A DNA stretch of 60,014 nucleotides from a virus. The notes under the pieces are model-generated. The model did no database searches. It was not told the DNA's origin and saw nothing but the letters and a program-made list of their open reading frames with translations. The stretch covers positions 1 to 60,014 of the IMG/VR virus record IMGVR_UViG_3300008261_000019; one strand, given 5' to 3'. Positions 54,554 to 60,014 of the stretch are shown here, in pieces. The position numbers and the translations under genes were made by a program. Position 1 is the stretch's first letter. Every line of letters starts with the position of its first letter.

Positions 54554-54613
54554 TCCCGCCTGACGAGTCCTAAAGGACGAAACCTGTAGCCTTCGGGCTA
54601 TGGGTCGTGGGAT
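54553..54613 (+). ncRNA. Type I hammerhead ribozyme
   Basis: All core parts are present. Stem I is ATCCCGC (54553-54559) with GTGGGAT (54607-54613); the core CTGACGA is 54560-54566. Stem II is GTCC-TAAA-GGAC (54567-54578), and the core GAA plus paired A is 54579-54582. Stem III has 10 pairs closed by a UUCG loop (54582-54605). Cleavage is expected after C54606. Stem I can extend outward through an internal loop to a GTGG/CCAC pairing. It would separate the upstream coding RNA from module B and the 218-residue gene. Confidence 0.92.
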
Positions 54614-54647
54614 ATGATTTACCCACAATTTATACAGAAAGGAAGTG

Positions 54648-54857
54648 ATGGCCATCTGTATCGTAGTGCTCCACCACTACCGCTACAGAAAATCCCCTGC
54701 AACACGACCAATCATCAAGACGCTACACACACCCTCTACGTACTCCACGTACACCCTGTCGTCCCGTCGTCAAAGTCAGTTGTCTGTCGTTAACTTTCGC
54801 CCATTTAGTGAGTTCATGGGCGAAGAGAGTCACATAAACTCTTGTTTCCATGGCTAG
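54648..54857 (+). CDS. Short reading frame of intergenic module, copy B
   Basis: ATG 54648 follows AAAGGAAG closely and gives 69 residues, Arg/Ser/Thr/His-rich. The end (SRRQSQL, then EFMGEESHINSCFHG and stop) matches copy A in frame. The start codes through a hairpin with loop TGCTCCACCA, also seen in copy A. It may be a leader peptide or a remnant; the next gene has its own ribosome site. Confidence 0.4.
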   Translation: MAICIVVLHHYRYRKSPATRPIIKTLHTPSTYSTYTLSSRRQSQLSVVNFRPFSEFMGEESHINSCFHG

Positions 54858-54925
54858 CCGTGTGAGGGTTTATAAACGCTCAAGCTAATCAGCCGTAAGG
54901 CAAAACTAAAAGGAGGTATCCCACG

Positions 54926-55582
54926 ATGGATACAAACAAAGACAAAATGATGGCATTCTTGTCATCAATGACCGAAGAGCAAGCTTCAACTTTCATGGCA
55001 ATGCTTTCGCAACAAGAAGCTCCTGTCACAACTAAACCAATTGAAGTAACATGCGCACCATCAGTTGCACCGTTCTTTGCAGTAATTATTAATGAACCGT
55101 GGTTTCATGCAACAATCGATATGTATCCGGTAGCAGGCGGTTGGTCGGAATGGAAGTTTGCTGACCTTGCAAAAGCAAAAATGGCTGAATTTAAGATTGC
55201 TGAAGATTCCGATACTGCTGGCGATGCATGGGTTTTTCTTAATCGTATGCTTGGTCTTACTGGTAGCAAGGAGGACCGTTGTTTTATCGCTGAAGCTGTA
55301 TGCGAAATGTTGGGTATGGAGTACAGACATTCTTACCGCGTAGCAGACAAAGTATCTGATGTCATTGCCTGGGCAGTTGATAAAACTGGTATTAGCATTC
55401 AATGGGTTGGCAATAAAGTCGTTCTTGTTGGTGAATGGACGCAAGACCGCGCACCTGATGCTGGCGGCTTAGTAGGCAAGCCTCTTCGCTGGGCAACTGA
55501 TGTAGTCAGCAATGGCAAGCAAAATATCAGCAACTTGAAGCAAGCGTATAATCAAGTGAAAGACAACAAAGCCACTGAGTAA
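54926..55582 (+). CDS. Unrecognised 218-residue protein
   Basis: AAAGGAGG lies 9 nt before ATG 54926. The N-terminal 30 residues are a Met/Gln-rich helix (MMAFLSSMTEEQASTFMAML). A compact domain follows with many Trp and Ala (WSEWKFADLAKAKMAEFKIA, then RCFIAEAVCEMLGMEYRHSY and VIAWAVDKTGISIQWVGNKV). No membrane segment or known motif is clear. It follows the hammerhead and module B. Confidence 0.55.
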   Translation: MDTNKDKMMAFLSSMTEEQASTFMAMLSQQEAPVTTKPIEVTCAPSVAPFFAVIINEPWFHATIDMYPVAGGWSEWKFADLAKAKMAEFKIAEDSDTAGDAWVFLNRMLGLTGSKEDRCFIAEAVCEMLGMEYRHSYRVADKVSDVIAWAVDKTGISIQWVGNKVVLVGEWTQDRAPDAGGLVGKPLRWATDVVSNGKQNISNLKQAYNQVKDNKATE

Positions 55583-56109
55583 TCGGTGGTTTTCCTGTCT
55601 ATCAGGAGGAATGAGGGTTTATCCCTTTTCCTTGAGTACATCTGATTAGGTGTATTCAAGGAAGACGGATATGCCAGTTGCTATCTGGTCTTCAAAAATT
55701 TAATCCGAAAGGAGGTGATTTATTATTTCACCAGCACTATCCCGCACCAAGGGGAGTGGAGAGTCAAGCGCAAGTCGAGATGTAGCCTACCAGTATTCGT
55801 AGTTTTACTTTCATCTAACAAACAAAGGCACCCGACGTTTTTTGCGCTACTTATCCCTGCGGAGGTGAGCTAGTTGCACGTGGAAGTCGTTCAGTCAAGC
55901 AAGTCCTGTCGTCCGTCGGTATCGTTCAGTCGCTCAAGTCAAGTTGTCAGTCGGTGTAATCAAGCAGATGCTTTTCTTATCTATGGGGAGGTCTGGGGTC
56001 TAACATAGATGGCTCCATGGGATTGTCTTCTCATACGCAGTAAACGCTCAAGCTAATTGCCTGTAGCTCAAATTCAAAACCACCAAAAATAAAGGGAGAT
56101 GTATTTATC
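55583..56109 (+). other. 527-nt intergenic region with module copy C
   Basis: The first half holds several hairpins including a 16-bp one. From about 55711 an AAAGGAGG site opens a region related to modules A and B: CCTGTCGTCCGTCGG-like sequence, a 7-bp hairpin ATCTATG/CATAGAT, a TCCATGG block, and a 17-bp exact repeat of copy B (56041-56057 equals 54873-54889). The frame shared by A and B is broken by a TAA at 56001. A TTG-started 44-codon frame (55874-56008, after GGAGG) is possible but uncertain. Confidence 0.5.
55628..55663 (+). other. 16-bp hairpin in the intergenic region
   Basis: Every base of 55628-55643 pairs with 55648-55663 (two G-T pairs) around a GATT loop. No T run follows. Its 3' arm overlaps a GAAGAC/GTCTTC stem (55661-55693), so competing folds exist. 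Role unknown; RNase III-type processing or an insulator is possible. Confidence 0.6.
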
Positions 56110-57042
56110 ATGATGAAAATTCAAAACGTTCAAGTTATCAGCACAAACGAGGTGACTCGTGCAATTAAGGTTGCTCTGGAGAATGGCAAATGCTTTACGG
56201 CTGGCTTCTCTGCAACAACACCAGATTTTATGATTCAACGCACCAACGGCGTAGTCGCATCCACAACGAAGTCTGCAGTTATTGCATCTTTCAAAGGCCA
56301 TATGGATATCACTGATATCAAGACACTTGCAGAACACATCAATGCATTGCGTCCGGTGGTATTCGGCAAGTCAACGCAAAACGTAAACATCCTGCCAAAA
56401 GTTAAAAAGGAATACAAAGCAACTTGTGCATGCTGCGGTGTTGGTTTGACTGATAAAGTCATTGATTTCTGCAATCGCAAGTTGTTCGGTGAAATGGTTT
56501 GTTTTGATTGCCAAAAAGGTCCGAAAGGTCCTAAGAAGGAGGGCGCGAGCGAAGCGAGCGCCCCTACTCCTTCCTCCATTTCAGCTCCTCAAGTATCTGT
56601 TCAGGACTCTGCTCCTGTAGCAGATGCTCTTGAGGATATGCGTTTAGAAATGGAGGAGATTCGTAAACAAATGGAATCAGACCCTGATTGGATTGATTCC
56701 ATTTCTGTTACAACTACTATTCCTAGGGCGAGCGAAGCGAGCGTAAGAACCAAATGCACAAAATGCGATGGTTCTGGTAAACTCCATTTTTATGTGCATG
56801 TACAAAATGGAGTATGCTTCCGATGCAAAGGCAGAGGGTATTTTAGCGCTAAGCCAAAAAACACTGCTCCTTCAAGCCTGAAGGAGTCAGAGGATGTTGT
56901 CGTTACTGATAACGAAAAAACACCTATCTCAGAGCAGTCATCCGCTGAGGTAGGTGTGGTTATATCGAACGATGCCGTGGCCTGGACGAAGTCGCTTGAA
57001 GAAAGTTTACTGGAGAGCGACTTGGTGGCAGACCGGAATTAA
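56110..57042 (+). CDS. Zinc-ribbon/DnaJ-type zinc-finger protein
   Basis: A 310-residue protein. The first 95 residues form a mixed alpha/beta domain (VIASFKGHMDITDIKTLAEH). A zinc ribbon follows at about 102-132 (CACCGVG, CFDCQKG). A disordered linker holds two ASEAS repeats, each encoded by a GCGAGCGAAGCGAGCG element, and a coiled coil near 175. A DnaJ-like finger lies at about 215-245 (CTKCDGSGKL, CFRCKGRGYF), then an acidic tail. Both fingers suggest nucleic-acid or protein binding. The start has AAGGGAG 11 nt before. Confidence 0.6.
   Translation: MMKIQNVQVISTNEVTRAIKVALENGKCFTAGFSATTPDFMIQRTNGVVASTTKSAVIASFKGHMDITDIKTLAEHINALRPVVFGKSTQNVNILPKVKKEYKATCACCGVGLTDKVIDFCNRKLFGEMVCFDCQKGPKGPKKEGASEASAPTPSSISAPQVSVQDSAPVADALEDMRLEMEEIRKQMESDPDWIDSISVTTTIPRASEASVRTKCTKCDGSGKLHFYVHVQNGVCFRCKGRGYFSAKPKNTAPSSLKESEDVVVTDNEKTPISEQSSAEVGVVISNDAVAWTKSLEESLLESDLVADRN
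56541..56563 (+). repeat. GC-rich hairpin with GCGAAGC centre, inside a gene
   Basis: GGGCGC, tandem GA, GCGAAGC centre, tandem GA, GCGCCC: a symmetric hairpin with sheared-type GA pairs. It encodes part of the linker of the zinc-finger protein. A shorter copy lies at 56728-56743. Confidence 0.6.
56728..56743 (+). repeat. Second GCGAGCGAAGCGAGCG element
   Basis: It shares 16 bases with the centre of 56541-56563 and again encodes ASEAS. Two copies in one linker suggest spread of a small palindromic element. Confidence 0.6.
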
Positions 57043-57084
57043 AGTGTCGGTAGGCAAGTGAATATAATTATTCGTGAATTTATT

Positions 57085-57110
57085 ACCTGGTATGCTTAAG
57101 CATACCAGGT
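57085..57110 (+). terminator. Intergenic dyad 1 (ACCTGGTA family)
   Basis: A perfect 11-bp stem with TTAA centre, followed by ATTTATATATAAGTCAAATTA. The flanks and stem ends are shared with the dyad at 57804. The T run is poor, so it may be an operator or a processing hairpin instead of a terminator. Confidence 0.55.
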
Positions 57111-57152
57111 ATTTATATATAAGTCAAATTAAAAAATAAAAGGAGAATGAAT

Positions 57153-57752
57153 ATGTCAATTAACATTTTTGCATTTAAATCTTCAGGAACTAAGATACCG
57201 GTTGATGTGTCTGGTGTAACCAGACTTGTCTCACTCCGTAATAAACCGGATACAAATATCTTATATGGCCTTATTGGTGATGGCGGAAAGTTCTACTGGG
57301 ATACAACGTACTCCCTTCCGCTTGTTCACGTTAAACAATATACAAAGATGCCTAAGCAACAGGTCCGACGTGTGGCTAAGGCATTTATCTGCGGTTATAT
57401 TAATAAACTCGTTGAGTCACGTCTAACAGACAACAAAAGTCCTATGCATTTTGAATCCATTGAACGAACAGAAGAGTATCTAAGACGAGCTACTGCAAGT
57501 GCGGAGTCTGAAGGACGTATCTCTGGAGTACCGAGATGGATGAGGGAAAATTGCAAGGTATGGACGCCTTGTTACTCAAGGACCACTGGGGAGTTGTTAT
57601 ATTACCGTAGAACGAAGTATACATCCGATGATGTTACTCGAGCACTGGTTGCTCGGTACTTACCATTGTGTGCTGGATGTATCCTTCGTGTAGATTGCGA
57701 TAAGCCATGTAATGCTCCGGAGTCTGTATCCGTAAAGACCTTTATTTCCTGA
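57153..57752 (+). CDS. Unrecognised 199-residue protein with C-terminal Cys cluster
   Basis: ATG 57153 is 7 nt after AAAGGAG; the ATG 6 nt earlier is too close to it. The first part is beta-rich (IFAFKSSGTKIPVDVSGVTR). The middle has a helix MPKQQVRRVAKAFICGYINK. Near the end CAGCILRVDCDKPC forms a likely four-Cys metal site. No family recognised. It lies between the two ACCTGGTA dyads. Confidence 0.55.
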   Translation: MSINIFAFKSSGTKIPVDVSGVTRLVSLRNKPDTNILYGLIGDGGKFYWDTTYSLPLVHVKQYTKMPKQQVRRVAKAFICGYINKLVESRLTDNKSPMHFESIERTEEYLRRATASAESEGRISGVPRWMRENCKVWTPCYSRTTGELLYYRRTKYTSDDVTRALVARYLPLCAGCILRVDCDKPCNAPESVSVKTFIS

Positions 57753-57803
57753 TATGGCACCCGGGGAGGTATTATTTATATTCGTAATTAATTTATTATC
57801 TCT

Positions 57804-57830
57804 ACCTGGTACACTGTAAGTGTACCAGGT
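57804..57830 (+). terminator. Intergenic dyad 2 (ACCTGGTA family)
   Basis: A perfect 12-bp stem around GTA, sharing the ACCTGGTA/TACCAGGT ends and the downstream AAGTCAAATTA with dyad 1. Followed by ATTCTG, so a classical terminator is doubtful. Confidence 0.5.
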
Positions 57831-57870
57831 ATTCTGATAAAAGTCAAATTAATCAAAGGAGAGATTTATT

Positions 57871-58257
57871 ATGATGAATGATTTTCAACAAGACAGAGAA
57901 GTATCAAACTTTAATCAAGTCAAAGAGATGTACCGTGATTACTTTGGGCCTTATGTTCAGACAGATGCTGATAAGGATTTCTTTAATCAGCTCTGGCTTG
58001 CAGCTTGTTCTTGTGCCCTATTTTACCTCGATGAAGTGTACTTGAAAGGCTTCAAGTACTCCAAGGAAGAGGTCACATCTGATTATCTTGCAGATAAGGT
58101 CTGGGCAGTAAATAATCCGTTTCGCCCGATGAAGCCGTTTGGCCTGTATCAACCAGTTAAGAGAAAGGTCTTTACCTCAGGTAATAAGCAGTATGTTTTG
58201 TATACTTACTACAATCATGATACTGACTTTCTCTTCTTGCGGGTCTTTTGTGATTAA
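57871..58257 (+). CDS. Unrecognised 128-residue protein
   Basis: AAAGGAGAG precedes ATG 57871. The protein is helical at first (NFNQVKEMYRDYFGPYVQTD, FFNQLWLAACSCALFYLDEV) and beta-like at the end (KQYVLYTYYNHDTDFLFLRV). No family recognised. A terminator follows at 58305. Confidence 0.55.
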   Translation: MMNDFQQDREVSNFNQVKEMYRDYFGPYVQTDADKDFFNQLWLAACSCALFYLDEVYLKGFKYSKEEVTSDYLADKVWAVNNPFRPMKPFGLYQPVKRKVFTSGNKQYVLYTYYNHDTDFLFLRVFCD

Positions 58258-58304
58258 TCAATTTCCAGTTGCAATGAGTGAAAAAAGTCCATTTTGGCCT
58301 AGAG

Positions 58305-58350
58305 CAGGTGCAACTGATTGTTACTTATTTGCACCTGTTTCTTTATTTTT
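58305..58350 (+). terminator. Intrinsic terminator
   Basis: A 9-bp stem CAGGTGCAA/TTGCACCTG is followed by TTTCTTTATTTTT. Confidence 0.8.
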
Positions 58351-58425
58351 AGAGATAATTGGCCTTAGCCGAATTGGAAGTAATGGAAACGATTGTCAGT
58401 ATTATAAGCTTGTGAAACAGAATAA

Positions 58426-58441
58426 TGTTTCACGTGGAACA
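58426..58441. other. parS site 1 (ParB/Spo0J binding)
   Basis: TGTTTCACGTGGAACA is exactly the reverse complement of the Bacillus parS sequence TGTTCCACGTGAAACA. Its centre is 34 bp from that of site 2. The 16-base match is very unlikely by chance. Confidence 0.85.
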
Positions 58442-58459
58442 TTTCTTACTCCTACACAT

Positions 58460-58475
58460 TGTTTCACGTGGAACA
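58460..58475. other. parS site 2 (ParB/Spo0J binding)
   Basis: A second exact 16-bp copy, same orientation as site 1. A half-site GTGAAACA also lies upstream near 58412. Confidence 0.85.
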
Positions 58476-58525
58476 AATACATCGGTCCCCGCGCTTCGCG
58501 CTCAGTCCTATTAGCAAAAGTGAGT

Positions 58526-58602
58526 TATCGATTTTCAACGATTTTTGGCTATTACGCATCAATTATCGTTGATTTCTGTTACAAAAATATCGATTTTCAA
58601 CG
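58526..58602. repeat. Direct repeat TATCGATTTTCAACG, two copies
   Basis: Exact 15-bp copies at 58526-58540 and 58588-58602, 62 bp apart. Between them lies ATCGTTGA, the inverse of TCAACGAT from the first copy. The second copy ends 17 bp before ATG 58620. Possible operator or iteron-like sites. Confidence 0.6.
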
Positions 58603-58619
58603 GAAAAGAGGTGAGAAAA

Positions 58620-59189
58620 ATGAGCTTTTTGAGGTTTATGAGATATAATTACTCGAAATGTGAGGTGCTAGGCCCAAGGGGGTTTTTGATGTCTATTGAA
58701 GGCCCAATCCCTGTTTTGGAGGTTATTGAAGGCCCGATGGCTCTTTTGGAGGTTATTACTGATTTCATGTCTTTCTTAAGCTCTTTTGAGGATATATTCC
58801 TTCCTTACTCTACTCATGATACTTACTACTCTTCTTACTGTTTACTACCGATTACTCTTGCTTATTTTCCTTATTATTATTCTTTTAATCTTGGTTATTG
58901 CTCTTTGGTATTAGGATTAACTCCTTCTTACCGTTTCCGAGCGATGGATTTTAATTCTTTCCAATCCGCGGTAATTATACATGGATATCATTACCTTCAT
59001 GATAATTACTCCTTATTTTCCCGTTCGCTGGCGCTCTGTCGTGCTCCTTGTTACTTTCCTGTTGTGCTTGGTTTCCCGTTCGCCATCGGTGCTCCTGTCG
59101 TGGTCCTGATGGCGATTTATGATTTTTATTTATTTCTTATCAGTTCATTTTTATTTATCATTCTAATTTTAATTAAAAAGGGAGATTGA
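58620..59189 (+). CDS. Hydrophobic, aromatic-rich protein before the RNA polymerase
   Basis: ATG 58620 lies after AGAGGTG, giving 189 residues, very rich in Tyr, Phe, Leu and Ser. A 30-bp tandem duplication encodes IEGP(I/M)(P/A)(V/L)LEV twice near residue 25. Several hydrophobic segments follow, the last two (about 145-185, PFAIGAPVVVLMAIYDFYLF, then LISSFLFIILILI) being membrane-like. The stop overlaps the polymerase start as TGATG. It could be a membrane protein or a barely coding leader frame; base use is T-rich and unlike its neighbours. Confidence 0.4.
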   Translation: MSFLRFMRYNYSKCEVLGPRGFLMSIEGPIPVLEVIEGPMALLEVITDFMSFLSSFEDIFLPYSTHDTYYSSYCLLPITLAYFPYYYSFNLGYCSLVLGLTPSYRFRAMDFNSFQSAVIIHGYHYLHDNYSLFSRSLALCRAPCYFPVVLGFPFAIGAPVVVLMAIYDFYLFLISSFLFIILILIKKGD

Positions 59190-60014
59190 TGATTATGCCA
59201 TTGAAACGTTCACAGTTTGTTGTACCTGTATTGGATTGCCGTGATTTTGATATTACTGCTGATGGGTTGCTTTTTAATTCCGACAAAGCGATTCGCGTTT
59301 CCATTTCCGAAAACCGTTTGTTCCGCATGTTCGGTGCCGAGAATTTCTGCATCTTGACTGGTCATAGTAAGGTCAAGAAACATATTCGTTCCGCGATGCT
59401 GTTTAAAGGTTTCATGATGGACGGTAAACATTGGGTTCGTGTGATGCGTTCTCCTTCTCAGTTCCGTACTGCTAAAGCGTACTACACTTGCTTAGACCGC
59501 GATATGGTTCGCAAAGCTGTTGTTCATGATGCGGATTTGGGTTGGTTAAATGAAGCTAATATCGCAAAAGCAGAATCCCGTATTGGTGGTCAATCCCTTG
59601 CTTCTACGATTTCTTTAGTTGCTGATTTCACATTTAAAGTGGTTCCCGATGTTGTGAAAACCATGAAGCTGTCCATCGGTAAAATCGTTGATGGCAAGCT
59701 CACTACGGAAGCAACTGATGTTGATGTCAATCTTACTGATGGCAATGGCTTGGTTAAGTATGCTACGGCTCAAGGCTGGGCAATGGATTTAGGTCTTACT
59801 TATGTTCCATCTTTGTTCCAGTTCCGTTATGGCGGTATGAAGGGTACTTTGACTGTTTGGGATTGGGACGGAGCTGAAGATATCATCTTCACTAGTGGTC
59901 AGGTCAAGTATCAATGTGATTTGAGTCAGTGCAATATGGAAATTCTTCAGTATCAGAAACCTGCTCACTCTCCTTGGGCTCGACTTCATTCTCAAGCAGT
60001 TACGCAATTAACGG
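59189..60014 (+). CDS. YonO/RdRP-family single-chain RNA polymerase, N-terminal part
   Basis: The frame is open from ATG 59189 (or ATG 59195, better spaced from AAGGGAG) to the window edge, 275 codons. The sequence SPSQFRTAKAYYTCLD, then DGNGLVKYATAQ and VPSLFQFRYGGMKGTLTVWD follows the double-psi barrel-1 pattern of eukaryotic RDRs and the SPbeta YonO-type polymerases (DG.G, PSAFQ.RYGG.KG). The catalytic Asp motif would lie beyond the window. YonO is known to be a DNA-dependent RNA polymerase. This enzyme probably transcribes a class of phage genes. Confidence 0.75.
   Translation, partial: MIMPLKRSQFVVPVLDCRDFDITADGLLFNSDKAIRVSISENRLFRMFGAENFCILTGHSKVKKHIRSAMLFKGFMMDGKHWVRVMRSPSQFRTAKAYYTCLDRDMVRKAVVHDADLGWLNEANIAKAESRIGGQSLASTISLVADFTFKVVPDVVKTMKLSIGKIVDGKLTTEATDVDVNLTDGNGLVKYATAQGWAMDLGLTYVPSLFQFRYGGMKGTLTVWDWDGAEDIIFTSGQVKYQCDLSQCNMEILQYQKPAHSPWARLHSQAVTQLT

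Larger units (their letters stand above)
58258..58619 (+). other. 362-nt non-coding region with parS pair and repeats
   Basis: It contains a terminator (58305-58350), two exact parS sites (58426-58475), a GCGCTTCGCGC mini-hairpin (58491-58501), a 15-bp direct repeat (58526 and 58588) and an inverted copy of part of it. No gene is visible. Confidence 0.7.

Noticed and set aside
55872-55887. A parS-like site (AGTTGCACGTGGAAGT).
   Set aside because: Only 12 of 16 bases match and outer key bases differ, so ParB binding is doubtful.
1-60014. CRISPR arrays, tRNA or rRNA genes, insertion sequences, integrase or lysogeny repressor.
   Set aside because: I looked for regular repeat-spacer arrays, cloverleaf features, transposase motifs and lysogeny genes and saw none; weak tRNAs could be missed without a search program.

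Overview
The window is part of the genome of a large contractile-tailed phage (myovirus) of a low-GC Gram-positive host, most likely Bacillus or a close relative. The evidence is strong AGGAGG-type ribosome sites throughout, an endolysin ending in an S-layer-homology domain, two exact Bacillus-type parS (Spo0J/ParB) sites, a LysM/YneA-like small membrane protein, and the start of a YonO-like single-chain RNA polymerase. Both ends are cut inside genes, so the genome is larger than 60 kb.

Layout. Positions 1-49,511 carry one long leftward virion-gene array (minus strand). In order of transcription it holds a small HTH/zinc-ribbon gene and a membrane peptide; a 4-Cys protein in the usual small-terminase position; a block of small glycine/alanine-rich hydrophobic proteins; the large terminase, split by a group I intron with a LAGLIDADG endonuclease; a coiled-coil protein; a metallophosphatase; a repeat-rich fibre-like protein flanked by terminators; an endolysin; portal; prohead protease fused to a scaffold-like tail; a probable head decoration protein; major capsid protein; a group of beta-rich head/neck/surface proteins; two paralogous tail sheaths; a tail tube and two enlarged tube paralogues; two paralogous chaperone-like proteins; and two very large proteins in the tape-measure region. 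A sigma-A-like promoter at about 49,676-49,703 can drive this array leftward.

Positions 49,512-50,724 form a divergent, mostly non-coding control region full of inverted repeats. From 50,725 to the right end runs a rightward array (plus strand) of small genes, visibly richer in GC than the left side. It starts with three small membrane-anchored proteins, continues with unrecognised proteins, and ends with the N-terminal part of the RNA polymerase.

The right array is unusually dense in structured RNA. It has a fully paired type I hammerhead ribozyme at 54,553-54,613, an H-type pseudoknot at 53,979-54,015, three divergent copies of an intergenic module that carries a short reading frame (52.4, 54.65 and 55.9 kb), twin intergenic dyads at 57.09 and 57.81 kb, and several competing hairpins. 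Just before the polymerase operon lie two exact parS sites, a 15-bp direct repeat and a GCGAAGC mini-hairpin, which look like a partition or replication/regulatory locus.

Taken together, the left side builds and packages the virion. The right side looks like an early/host-takeover region whose mRNAs may be processed by RNA structures and which leads into the phage's own RNA polymerase. Functions of most right-side genes are not recognisable from sequence.
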